DNA from: Gaiellasilicea sp963811885
Lineage (GTDB): Bacteria; Actinomycetota; Thermoleophilia; Gaiellales; Gaiellaceae
Length of the DNA: 64,000 nucleotides
Assembly: GCA_963811885.1 (NCBI GenBank)
Contig: CAWETB010000015.1
Span: 558,001 to 622,000 of the forward strand
Direction: 5' to 3'
Below are positions 11,063-20,614 of the stretch, one piece after another (the first letter of the stretch is position 1; every line of letters starts with the position of its first letter). A program made the translations under genes and the position numbers. Below the pieces are notes generated by a model that had not been told where the DNA came from, searched no databases, and saw nothing but the letters and a program-made list of their open reading frames with translations.

Positions 11063-13241
11063 CTACGGAGCGGCCGAGACGAAGCGCTCGAGCTCGGCTT
11101 CGTCGACGAGCACGCGCCTCGGCTTCGAGCCTTCGTACCCCGAGATGATCCCGCGCCGCTCGAGCATGTCGATCAGCCGGCCGGCCCGTGTGTAGCCGAC
11201 CCGTAGTCGCCGCTGGAGCAGGCTGACCGACGCGGTCTGCGTCTGGACGACGATCTCGATCGCCTTGTCGAGCAGCGGATCCTCATCGGGGTCGAAGTCG
11301 CCATCGTGGTCGTCCGAGTCCTCGACCGCGCCTTCCGGAAGCTCGAGCAGCGTCTCGTCGAGGTCCTGCTCGCGCTGATGGCGGCACTGCTCGACGACGA
11401 GCGACACCTCCTCCTCGGAGACGTAGGCGCCCTGGACGCGCTGGAGGCGGCTCGTGCCGAGCGGCTTGAAGAGCATGTCGCCCTGGCCGAGCAGGCTCTC
11501 GGCGCCGGCGCCGTCGAGGATCACACGCGAGTCGGTCTGGCTCGAGACCGCGAATGCGATCCGGCTGGGCACGTTCGCCTTGATCATCCCGGTGATCACG
11601 TCCACCGACGGCCGCTGCGTCGCGAGCACGAGGTGGATGCCGACGGCGCGCGACTTCTGCGCCAGGCGGATGATCGCGTCCTCCACCGCCTGCGGGCTGA
11701 TCATCATCAGGTCGGCGAGCTCGTCGATCACGACCAGCAGGTACGGCAGCGTCTCCTCGCCGCGCGCCTTGAAGGCGCGGTTCGCCTCGGGCAGGTTGCG
11801 GGCGCGGACGATCGAGAGGCGCTCGTAGCGGCGCTCCATCTCGGCGACGACGTTCGTGAGGACCGTGCTCGCCTCCTTCGGGCTCGAGACGACCGGCGTC
11901 AGCAGGTGCGGGATCGACTCGTAGTAGTTGAGCTCGATCCGCTTCGGGTCGATCAGGATCATCCGCACGTCGTCCGGGGTCGAGCGGAGCAGGATCGACG
12001 TCAGGATCGTGTTGATGCAGCCCGACTTGCCGGAGCCGGTGGTGCCGGCGATCAGGATGTGCGGCATCCGCGCCAGGTCGGCCCAGACGGCGACGCCGGA
12101 GATGTCCTTGCCGAGCCAGACGGCGAGCGGGCTCGCGCTCGAGGGCAGGTCGTCGTAGATGTCGCCGAGCGTGACGATCTTCGGCGCCAGGTTCGGCACC
12201 TCGACGCCGACGGCCTGCTTGCCGGGGATCGGCGCCAGGATCCGGATCTCGGTCGTCGCGAGCGCGTAGGAGAGGTCGTCCTTCAGGGCCGCGACCTTCG
12301 ACACCTTCGTTCCCGGCGCGAGCTGCAGCTCGTAGCGGGTCACGCGCGGGCCGGCGATCTGGCCGACGATCGTCGCCTCGACGCCGAAATGCGCGAGCGC
12401 GGTCACGAGCGTGTCGGCCGTGCGCTGGTCGGCGCCCTTCGTGCTCGACGCCGCCGGCGGCGAGACCTTGAGGACGGCGCGGTCCGGCAGCACGTACGCC
12501 CCCTCCGGCGCGCGGGACGTCGAAGAGCGCCGTCTGCTCCTCGGTCTCGTCGTCGGAATCGACGAGCAGCGGCGGCGGCTCGGACAGCCCCTCGGAGACG
12601 ACGTCGGGGTAGTCGTGGACGACATCGATCGGCGGCTCGTGCTGCGCGAGCACGGGCGGCGGCGCGAGCACCTCGTCGCGCTTCGGCCGGTCCGGCCGCG
12701 CGACGGCACGACGGACCGCGTGATGCGAACGGCGGAGGACGGCGCCGTAGGAGGCGCCGGAAAGCATGAGCGCGCCCGCGAGCAGCGCTGTCAGGCCGAG
12801 CAGGACGGAGCCCGTGCCGCCGAGCAGCTTGGCGACCCCGCCCCCGAGAGCGCTGCCGACGGCGCCACCCTGGTCGCCGCCGAGCGTGACCATCAGCCCG
12901 ATCGTCGTGATCACGAGGCCGGTGCGGAACGGGTTCACGTCGAGCAGGGCGCTCCGGAAGAGCATCAGGCCGCCGACGACGACGAGCGCGAGCGGCGCGG
13001 CGTACGCGGCCGACCCGATCACGTCCCGGAGGCCCGACTCGATCTTCTCGCCGGCGACGCCTCCCTCCCAGCCGAGATAGAGCAGCGACGCGAGGAAGAG
13101 CCCGATCGCGACGAGCCCGAGCCCGATCAGCTCCGGATGCTCGTGCGCAGCACGGGCTCTCGCCTTCTTCTTCGTCGTCCGTTTCTTCACGCGCGAGGGC
13201 GTGCGCGGCCGCAGCGGCCGCTTCTTCTTCCTGGCTGCCAT
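11063..13241 (-). CDS. ftsK: DNA translocase FtsK/SpoIIIE (one frame change)
   Basis: About 726 codons. A basic N-terminus and four membrane helices (to about residue 165) are followed by a linker, then the motor domain with Walker A GTTGSGKS and Walker B LLVVIDELADLMM, the ATQRPSVDVITG helix and a C-terminal winged-helix gamma domain that reads polar DNA sequences. It pumps chromosome ends through the division septum. The frame changes near 12505 in a G/C run. Both halves are otherwise intact and the length is one base off a multiple of three. Confidence 0.95.
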
Positions 13242-13283
13242 GGAGGCGCGTTCGACGCGCCGGAAAGCCCTTTCGTCGCCCGT

Positions 13284-13521
13284 CTACGCCGGGGCTGGGA
13301 TCGTCTCGTGCTTGACGCGGTCGAAGCAAGCCTCGTGGCAGGCGTACTCCGTCTCGCGCGGCAACTTCGACACGAGAACGCGGTACGCGTCCTCCGCATC
13401 GGGCCGATCCACCGGCGCACACGAAGCAGGGGCCGCCGCGCGCGAGAGGCGATCCCCAGCCGGTCCGGGATGTCCGGCGCCGGGATCGGCAGACCTCCGG
13501 ACAGCCAGTGTGCAAGTGCAC
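13284..13521 (-). CDS. Possible small cysteine-rich (zinc-binding) protein, broken frame
   Basis: Two minus-strand frames carry protein-like segments: PCFVCAG in one, then DAEDAYRVLVSKLPRETEYA and CHEACFDRVKHE in the other, ending at the stop at 13284. Joined by one indel near 13420 they form a short protein with a CxxC and a CHxxxC, like small actinobacterial zinc-finger proteins. The start is uncertain. It fills most of the 322-base gap between ftsK and the GMC gene. Confidence 0.4.
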
Positions 13522-13563
13522 CGGCGGGCGGCGAGAACGACGCCCGTCCCCATTGCGGACCGA

Positions 13564-15261
13564 TCACTTGAAGGTCTTCACCACGTGGTCTGCGGTACGC
13601 CAGGCCGTCGCCGGGAACGACTGGGGCGGGTTCCGGCCCGCCGAGCTCGGGAAGGTCGACCCGCAGAGCATGCCGAAGTATCGGCGCCTCGTGCGACATG
13701 CCCCAACGGTTGACGACGTTGATGTTCGGGTCGTCGCCCATTCTCGTTCCGCCAAAGGCATGTGTGCTCAGCGAGCGAGCGCCCGGTGCAGCGGTCCAGA
13801 CCTCGGCGGCGCCGGCGGCCTTGAGCCACTCGACCATCTTCTTCTGGACGTAGTCGGACAGCCGCCGCTCGTTGTCGTGGAAGTCGTTCGTGATCCGGAT
13901 CACCGGTCGGCCGAGCGGGTCCCTCACGCCCGGGTCCAGGTCGAGGTAGTTGTCCACGTAGGACAGCACCTCGAGCTGCGCCCCGACCCCGGCCACGGAG
14001 TCGGCGTTCTCCTTGAGCCACGCCTTCCAGCCCGACCCCCAGCGCGGAACGCTCGGCGGGGTCGAGTTCGCGGTGCCGATCGGCTTCCCCTCCATCGTCG
14101 CACTGGCCATGCCGCCACCGACGAACCCGAGGCCGGTGTGGTCGAAGTTGTCGGCGTCGAGGTCGTCGACCGCCGAGAACTGGCCAAGCGTGCCGCTGTA
14201 ACGGTTCAGCCGCTTGCCCGGGAACCAGCCCGTTGCGCCCGCCGAACCGAGGCCGTGGGCGATGTAGTGCTTGCCGACCTGACCGTGATTGTTCGAAAGC
14301 CCGTTGGGAAAGGCCTTCGAGGTCGACAGGAGCAGCAGGCGGACGTTCCCGTAGGTGTACCCGGCGAGCAGCACGACCTTTGCGGGCTGGAAGTACTCGC
14401 GATTTCCTTTCAGGTAGAGCACGCCCGATGCTAGGCCTTGGGCGTTGACCTCGACGGTAAGGGCATCAGCCATCGGAACGATCGTGAGGTTCTTCGTCTT
14501 CTCGGCCTGCGGGATGTAGTCGACGTTCGTCTGCACCTTCGCGTCCGTGTAGCAACCGGTCCAGCCGCAGAAGCCGCAGTACGTGCAGCCGGCCTTGCCG
14601 TGATACGTCTTCGAACGGATGCCCGCCGGGCCCGGATATGGCTTCCACCCCACCGACTTGGCCGCGGCGTCGATCATGTCCGTGAAACCTGACCTGCGGA
14701 GCGCCGGCAGCGGATATGGGCGCCGACGCGGTCCCTCGAAGACGTTGCCCTCGTGGGTCGATCTGTCCGCGGAGGTTGCCGTGCTGGCCCGAGACCCCGG
14801 CGAAGTACTCGTGCTTGTCGTAGTACGGCTCGAGCTCGGCGTAGTCGAACGGCCAGTCGATCGAGGTCGAGTCCGTCGGGATCGCGTCGGCCCGTAGCGC
14901 TTCCGCGACTACGACGACGAGCTTGAAGTTCACGGCGAGGAACGCCAGCCTGCGTCATCCAGTGGATCGACGTCCCGCCGACCGCGTTCATCATCGGCGC
15001 GATCGCGCCGAGCGGGCGAGTCGTTGCCACGCTCGCGTACGGACGACACGTCGGGACCTCCAGGTTCGCCTTAAGCGCAGCCACGAGTCACGGATGTCGT
15101 TCCTGACCTCGTCGAACGGGTAATCCTTGACGGTTGCACGTGGCCCGGCCTCGATGGCCACGACCTTCATGCCCGCGTTCGCGAGCGGCCAGACCGCCGT
15201 GCCGCCGGCCGCTCCGCGTGCCGACAACGACGAAGTCGACCGGAGAAAGCATCTCGGGCAT
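13564..15261 (-). CDS. GMC-family FAD-dependent dehydrogenase (several frame changes)
   Basis: About 565 codons. The N-terminal FAD-binding GxGxxGG region follows MPEMLSPVDFVVVG. Further pieces are NAVGGTSIHWMTQA, DWPFDYAELEPYYDKHEYF, a cysteine cluster CTYCGFCGWTGC, and the C-terminal HAFGGTRMGDDP with ATAWRTADHV. This resembles large subunits of membrane-associated sugar or gluconate dehydrogenases. The reading frame switches at about 15225, 15080, 14945, 14745 and 13690, yet the total length is a multiple of three. Either consensus errors or genuine decay explain this. It is paired with the subunit-3 gene. The substrate is unknown. Confidence 0.8.
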
Positions 15262-15262
15262 G

Positions 15263-15944
15263 TCAGTTTCCCCCTTATGGCCTGAGAAGAGCGGGATCGA
15301 GTACGCCGACTTGAGGCTTGCCCTCGGAACGACGTTGAGCCGCTGGTCGGCGGCGCTGATGACGAGCCGGGGACCTGGGAAGCGCACGAGCTTCCAGCCC
15401 ACGAAGCCGACGTTCCCGCCGTGCTCCGGATCTCCGAACATGCCCTGCATGGCATGCGTTCGGATCATCTCGAACACGGCCTTCGCGTTCGGCACGAACC
15501 CACCGGTCGTCGCGCGGCTGAGATCCATGTCGGTCAGGATCGCGTCCTGCTTGTCCGCGGCGAGCGCGGTGAAGTCGGCGCCGAACTTCGACTGGGAGTA
15601 CGAGTTGATCGCCGTTACCGCGGCGACGTACGCCGGCCGGAACGCTCTCAGATCGCCGGCCAGCGCCCGGTCGATGTAGCGCACCACATTTGCCTCTTTC
15701 GCTCCGGGCCCGCTTGCATCTGTTGGGATCAGGCGTTCGCAGACGGCGGCAATGGTCCCGGCATCCCCCGGGGAGAGAGCCTTCATCTGCCGGAGCTCGG
15801 CAAGCTCCGCCTTGGCGAGCGCGGTGTCAGGACAGCGAGCGCTGCCGGTACAGCGGCAGCGGCGGCGAGCGCGCCGGCACGCTTCAACAGTTCGCTACGG
15901 GAGAGCTGTCTGGAGGGTGCCTTTTCCTCCCCTGAACAGTCCAT
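15263..15944 (-). CDS. Gluconate 2-dehydrogenase subunit 3-like protein (frame changes)
   Basis: Small subunit of a GMC-type dehydrogenase (Gluconate_2-dh3 family). The N-terminus carries a twin-Arg-poor but Tat-like signal (SRSELLKRAG followed by an Ala-rich stretch), then ALSPGDAGTIAAVCERLIPTD, the conserved helical body, and GDPEHGGNVGFVGWK. It chaperones export and assembly of the FAD subunit. The frame changes near 15835 and probably in the GGGGG run near 15270, after which TGA precedes the GMC start by one base. The start at ATG 15944 follows GGAGG. Confidence 0.75.
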
Positions 15945-16054
15945 ACATCCTCCGATCAGAACGGATACTGCGGAGATTCCGACCCTAGACCATTAGGTAG
16001 GCGTTCTGCAATAGTTTGGACGATCCGTCCAGCAAACTAGAAAAGGGGTGACCA

Positions 16055-16422
16055 ATGGTCCGACGTCGGTGGTACGTACTCGCGATTCTTGCGACCGCAG
16101 TGATCGCGATCGCGGCTCTCGCACCCACGGCTTTCGGTACGAGCAACGCGAAGTACACCGTCACCGCGACGGACTTCAAGTTCAAGCTCCTTCCCCTGCA
16201 ACTCAAGGCGGGGACACAGACGCTGACCGTGATCAATCGCGGCGAGGCAACGCACGACTTCAAGATCGGCAGCAAGGTGAAGTCCTGGAAGACCCGGATC
16301 CTGAACCCGGGCCAGCGGCAGACGATCACGGTGACCTCAGGAAGGGCGTTCGCTACACGTATCTCTGCACCGTTCCGGGGCACGCCCTGCTCGGGATGAA
16401 GAAGACAGTGCGCATCCCATGA
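16055..16422 (+). CDS. Cupredoxin-domain copper protein (one frame change)
   Basis: About 122 codons. A signal or anchor helix (residues 7-28) precedes a small cupredoxin fold. Type-1 copper ligands are visible: His in ATHDF, then Cys and His in YLCTVPGH and Met in LLGMK. The frame changes near 16340 at a short C run; one more C gives TVTLRKGVRYTYLC. The Shine-Dalgarno AAAAGGGG lies upstream. It is divergent from the GMC dehydrogenase pair, so it may accept electrons from it outside the membrane. That link is inferred from position only. Confidence 0.8.
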
Positions 16423-16550
16423 GCGACGCCGAGACCGAAGACGAGCTGCCGGAGGCCGAGCCGGCCGCCGAGGCCGACGTCGACGAGCTCCCGGAGAACG
16501 TTCCCGACGACTGGCTTGACCAGAAGCCCTTCGACCCGGCGGGTCGCTAG
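16419..16550 (+). CDS. 43-residue acidic protein coupled to the cupredoxin
   Basis: The ATG overlaps the cupredoxin TGA as ATGA, and the frame runs to TAG at 16550. The product is strongly acidic, rich in Glu, Asp, Ala and Pro, with a LPENVPDDWLDQKPFDPAGR tail. It has no signal peptide, membrane helix or cysteine. I recognise no family. The stop-start overlap right where the repaired cupredoxin ends argues that it is translated. Role unknown. Confidence 0.55.
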   Translation: MSDAETEDELPEAEPAAEADVDELPENVPDDWLDQKPFDPAGR

Positions 16551-16691
16551 GTTCGGAGCTTGGAGCCGAGGACGCTCCAGGCGAGGAGCACCGCACCGCC
16601 ACGGCGATCGCGATCTCCTCGAGCGCGCTCGCGCGTCGGGCCAGGAGCGAACGCCGGCGTCCCGTGCGGCGCGATCGAGCCGCGGCGACGA
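16551..16691. other. Gap between convergent genes, nothing clear
   Basis: 141 bases between the 43-codon gene and the nucleoside hydrolase stop. One minus-strand frame has a short hydrophobic stretch near its end (AVLLAWSVLGSKL), but there is no start signal or family match. I call no gene here. Confidence 0.4.
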
Positions 16692-17602
16692 TCACCCGTA
16701 GGTCGCGATCCGTTCGAGCAGGAGCTCGAAGAACGCATCGGCGTCGACGGCGACACCGACGCTCGGCGTTCGGCTCGCGATCGGTGCGGTGCCAGCGGTC
16801 GACGACCGTGCGGCCGCGCGTGAGCTCCGACTCGAGCTCGACCTCGACGTTCAGCCGCTCCGTCGTGACGATCCCGGGCCGGAACGCGTGCGCGAGCGCG
16901 ACGGCGTCATGGATCGGCGCCCCGTCCCAGCCGTACGTCCGCGCGTGGTACTGCTTGAAGAAGTCGACCAGCTCGGCGACGAACGTGCCCACGCGGCCCG
17001 CCTCGCGGAAACGGTCGGCCCACGCCGGAGTCAGGAGCGCGTCGTGGGTGACGTCGAGCCCGATCATCGTCACGTCGAGCCCGGAGTGGAACACGCGCTG
17101 CGCCGCTTCAGGATCGGCCCAGATGTTGAACTCGGCCGCCGGAGTCATGTTCCCCTCGGCGATGGCGCCGCCCATCAGCACGATGCGCGCGCGGTCGAAT
17201 GCCGCGCTCGAGCGCCTGGGCGACGTTGGTCAACGGCCCGACCGCCACGAGCACCGTCTCGGGCGTCACGTGGTCGACGAGGAAGTCGACGGCGCTCTGC
17301 TCGACCGGCTCGGAGGCGCGGGCCGGAAGCTCGGGGCCGTCGAGGCCGCTCTCGCCGTGGACGTGGGCGGCGACGTGGAGCTCGCGCACGAGCGGCCGCT
17401 CGGCGCCGACGGCGACCGGCACGTCGGTGCGGTCGACGAGTGCGAGCAGCCGGAGCGCGTTGTCCGTCGTCTTGTCGAGCGTCTGGTTGCCGTGCGTGGT
17501 GGTGACGCCGACGAGCTCGATCTCGGGGCTCGCGAGCGCGAGCAGGAGCGCGATCGCATCGTCGTGGCCGGGATCGCAGTCGAGGATGACCGGAGTCGTC
17601 AC
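16692..17602 (-). CDS. Inosine-uridine preferring nucleoside hydrolase (two frame changes)
   Basis: About 303 codons. The Ca-binding motif LDCDPGHDDAIALLLA at the N-terminus is the hallmark of IU-nucleoside hydrolases, followed by GVTTTHGNQ, MGGAIAEGNMTPAAEFN and HDAVALAHAF. It splits ribonucleosides into base and ribose. The frame changes near 17200 and near 16755; after the second, AVDADAFFELLLERIATYG leads to a normal TGA at 16692. The start overlaps the ribokinase stop (ATGA), so ribose release and phosphorylation are encoded together. Confidence 0.88.
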
Positions 17603-18408
17603 CGCTGGAGTATGCCGTCGACCTCGTCGGCCGTCGGCAGGGAAGGCTGCGCGCCGAAGCGCGAGGCCGCGAGCGCGCCGGCGGCGCAGGAGCGGCGCAG
17701 CGCCTCCTCCGGCTCGAGCCCCTCCAGCAGCGAGACGAGCAGGCAGGCGGTGAACGCGTCGCCGGCGGCCGTGCCGTCGACCGCGTCGACGGGCGGCGGC
17801 TCGGCACGGGCGATCTCCTCCCCGTCCTCGAGCAGGATCGCCCCCTCGGCGCCGAGCGTGACCGCGACGAGGCCGTCCCGCCGCCGCAGCACCTCGAGCT
17901 CGTAGCGGTTGACGACGGTGAGGTCGGCGTCGACGTCGATCGGACGAGCAGGCGCCGCGTTGAGGCAGAAGAGGCCCTCCGAGAGCTCCCAGGCGCGGCG
18001 AACGGCCTCGTCGGGGACCTCGAGCTGCGTCAGCACCGCGTCGCCCGGCGGCAGCTCGAACTCCTTCAGCTCCGCGTTCGCGCCCGGCGCGACGGCGATC
18101 TGGTTCTCGCCGCTCGCGTCGACGAGGATCAGCGCGACGCCGGTCGGCGCCTCGACGCGGGCTGCGGCGAGCGTGAGGCGCTCCTCCTGCGGCAGCGCCT
18201 CGTCCGCGAAGACGTCCGTGCCGACCGAGCAGACGAGCGTCACGTCGGCGCCGAGGCGCGCGGCGGCGACGGCCTGGTTCGCGCCCTTGCCGCCCTTGAC
18301 CCGGGCGAAGGTCGCGTCGGTGACGGTCTCTCCCGGCCGCGGCAGCCGCTCGACCCGGGCGACGAGGTCGAGGTTGACGCTGCCGACGACGGTGATGCTA
18401 GGCGGCAA
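17599..18408 (-). CDS. rbsK: Ribokinase-type PfkB sugar kinase
   Basis: 269 residues. PfkB-family signatures are VKGGKGANQAVAAARLG near residue 38 and DGTAAGDAFTACL near the C-terminus, which contains the catalytic Asp. It is about 30 residues shorter than typical ribokinases, mostly in the lid region after residue 65. With the following nucleoside hydrolase it would turn imported nucleosides into ribose 5-phosphate. TTG start at 18408, overlapping the previous gene's 3' end by 11 bases. Confidence 0.88.
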   Translation of the reverse strand: MPPSITVVGSVNLDLVARVERLPRPGETVTDATFARVKGGKGANQAVAAARLGADVTLVCSVGTDVFADEALPQEERLTLAAARVEAPTGVALILVDASGENQIAVAPGANAELKEFELPPGDAVLTQLEVPDEAVRRAWELSEGLFCLNAAPARPIDVDADLTVVNRYELEVLRRRDGLVAVTLGAEGAILLEDGEEIARAEPPPVDAVDGTAAGDAFTACLLVSLLEGLEPEEALRRSCAAGALAASRFGAQPSLPTADEVDGILQR

Positions 18409-18868
18409 GCGCTCGCAGGTCGTCCACGGTGGAGCCGAGCAGCGTGTCGCGCAGGTCGAAGAGACCGGCCCAGAGCGAGGAGGCGTCCGGCGGCGCGTCG
18501 AGCCGCGCCGAGTCGGAGAGGCCCTGGAGCGCGCGCACGAGCACGGCCAGCTCCAGGTAGACGGCCGTGACGCGGTGCGGGGACGCCTGGACGCCGGCGC
18601 GCGTCAGCACCGGCTGCCACTCGACGAGCTCACCCGCGCCGGGACCGGAGTACCAGGAGCGGCCCTCGGCCTGGTCGGCCTCGAGCTCGAGCAGGTAGCG
18701 GCCGAGCGGCACCTCCAGCCCGGCGAGCGCGGTCTCGACCCTGTCGGCCGCATGGCGGAGCGCGGCCTCACGGCCGCCGGCCGTCGCCGGCAGCGCCTCT
18801 CCCCTGCCCCAGCGCTCGAGCAGGCGGCAGAAGGCGAGCGCCGACGCCTCGCAGGCGCGCAGCTGCAC
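18398..18868 (-). CDS. Uncharacterised helical protein
   Basis: 156 residues, mostly predicted helix, with conserved-looking surface Arg/Glu and several Trp (RSWYSGPG, VEWQPVL). No signal peptide, no membrane helix, no motif I recognise. The frame stays open back to the RNase J stop at 18935, and the first in-frame start is GTG 18868, so the true N-terminus may be up to 22 residues longer with a rare start. It lies in an operon between RNase J and ribokinase. Confidence 0.65.
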   Translation of the reverse strand: MQLRACEASALAFCRLLERWGRGEALPATAGGREAALRHAADRVETALAGLEVPLGRYLLELEADQAEGRSWYSGPGAGELVEWQPVLTRAGVQASPHRVTAVYLELAVLVRALQGLSDSARLDAPPDASSLWAGLFDLRDTLLGSTVDDLRALAA

Positions 18869-18934
18869 GATCAGCCGCCGCGCGGTCAGCTCGCTCGTCG
18901 CATGGCCGACGAGGATGTCGGGCCAGGAGCTCGC

Positions 18935-20578
18935 TCAGACCTCGATCACCACGGGAAGAATCATCGGCCGCCGGCGCGTTCTGTCGTAGACCAGTTGTCC
19001 GACGGCGTCGTGCAGGTGCTCCTGGATCAGCTTGATCTCGCTGATCCCGTCCGCGGCCAGGTCCTGCAGGACGCTCTGCGCCTCCGAGCGGAGCTCGTCG
19101 ACGAGCTCCTCCGAGTCGCCGAACCCGCGCGCGATCAGCTCGGGCGGCGCGGTCGTGCCGCCGTTCGAGCTCGCCAGCGTCGTGACGATGATCAGGACGC
19201 CGTCCTCGGAGAGGCGGCGGCGGTCGCGGAGCGCGACATCCCGCACGTCGCCGACCCCGAGGCCGTCCACGAACGTGACTCCCGCCTCGATCCGGTCGAC
19301 GATCCGCGGCGTCCGGCCGCGTTCGAGCTCGACGACGGAGCCGTTCTCGCCGATCAGGATCGCGTCCGCCGGCACCCCGGCCTCGCGCGCGAGCTGGCCG
19401 TGCGCGGCGAGCATCCGGTACTCGCCGTGCACGGGCATGACCGCGCGGGGCCGCACGAGCGAGAGCAGCGTCCGCATCTCCTCGGAGCAGGCGTGCCCGG
19501 ACACGTGCACGGGCGCGATCTCCTGGTGCAGCACCTCGGCGCCCATCTGCGCGAGCCGGTTGATCGAATCGTGGACGCGCAGCTCGTTCCCCGGCACCGG
19601 CTTGGCCGAGATGATGACGGTGTCGCCGCGCTCGATCGAGATCGACGGGTGGTCGTTGTAGGCGATCCGCGTCAGCGCCGACATCGGCTCGCCCTGGCTG
19701 CCCGTGCAGAGGATCATCACCTGGCCGGGCGGCAGCTCCATCGCCTCCTGCGGCTTGACGAGCATGTGCTCCGGCACGTCGAGGTAGCCGAGACCGCGGG
19801 CGATGTTGAGGTTCTTGCGCATCGAGCGGCCGACGATCGCGACCTTGCGGCCGACCTGCACGGCCACGTCGATCGCCTGCTGCATCCGGTGCACGTTCGA
19901 TGCGAACGAGACGACGAGGATCCGGCCCTTCCGCAGCGGGATCAGCGTCCGGAACGCCTCGCCGACGAGCCGTTCCGACCCGGTCATCCCGGGCCGCTCC
20001 GCGTTGGTCGAGTCGCCGAGCATCAGGTCGACGCCCTGGTTGCCGAGCTCCGCGAGCCGGCCGACGTCCGTCTTCAGCCCGTCGACCGGCGTGTGGTCGA
20101 GCTTCCAGTCGCCGGTGTGGAGGACGCGTCCCGCCGCCGTGTCGAGCACGATCGCGACGCAGTCCGGGATCGAGTGCGCCATGCGCACGAAGTCGAGCGT
20201 GAACGAGCCGACCCGGATCTGCTCGTTCGTCACCGCCTCCTGCAGCTCGGTCGACGCCGAGAGGCCGTGCTCGTCGAGCTTCGACTTGATCAGGCCGAGT
20301 GTCAGCTTCGTCGCGATCACCTTGTCGCAGTCGACCTCGCGCAACAGGTACGGGAGCCCGCCGACGTGGTCCTCGTGCCCGTGGGTGAGCACGACCGCGT
20401 GGACGCGCTTCCCCTCGAGGTAGGAGATGTCGGGCAGGACGAGGTCGACGCCCAGATGCTCGTCGCGCGGGAAGGCGAGACCCGCGTCCACGATGACGAC
20501 GTCGCCGCCGTGCTCGTAGACGGTCATGTTCTTGCCGACCTCGCCGAGACCGCCGAGCGGGATGATGCGCAGGCTCAC
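18935..20578 (-). CDS. rnj: Ribonuclease J
   Basis: 547 residues. Metallo-beta-lactamase core with HGHEDHVGG at residues 66-74, then a beta-CASP insert (LMLGDSTNAERPG, VSFASNVHRMQQ, CTGSQGEPMSAL, HVSGHACSEE) and a C-terminal domain. It is an endo- and 5'-exonuclease for mRNA and rRNA processing. GTG start, 37 bases after dapA. The dapA-rnj order is common in actinobacteria. Confidence 0.96.
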   Translation of the reverse strand: MSLRIIPLGGLGEVGKNMTVYEHGGDVVIVDAGLAFPRDEHLGVDLVLPDISYLEGKRVHAVVLTHGHEDHVGGLPYLLREVDCDKVIATKLTLGLIKSKLDEHGLSASTELQEAVTNEQIRVGSFTLDFVRMAHSIPDCVAIVLDTAAGRVLHTGDWKLDHTPVDGLKTDVGRLAELGNQGVDLMLGDSTNAERPGMTGSERLVGEAFRTLIPLRKGRILVVSFASNVHRMQQAIDVAVQVGRKVAIVGRSMRKNLNIARGLGYLDVPEHMLVKPQEAMELPPGQVMILCTGSQGEPMSALTRIAYNDHPSISIERGDTVIISAKPVPGNELRVHDSINRLAQMGAEVLHQEIAPVHVSGHACSEEMRTLLSLVRPRAVMPVHGEYRMLAAHGQLAREAGVPADAILIGENGSVVELERGRTPRIVDRIEAGVTFVDGLGVGDVRDVALRDRRRLSEDGVLIIVTTLASSNGGTTAPPELIARGFGDSEELVDELRSEAQSVLQDLAADGISEIKLIQEHLHDAVGQLVYDRTRRRPMILPVVIEV

Positions 20579-20585
20579 GCGCGGG

Positions 20586-20591
20586 AGTGTA
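20586..20591 (-). promoter_or_regulatory. -10 box TACACT seven bases before the rnj start
   Basis: TACACT sits in the dapA-rnj gap, seven bases before GTG 20578. It could supply a leaderless internal transcript for RNase J. No -35 is recognisable. Confidence 0.4.
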
Positions 20592-20614
20592 TGCGCGTCC
20601 CGAGGCCCGAGCGG

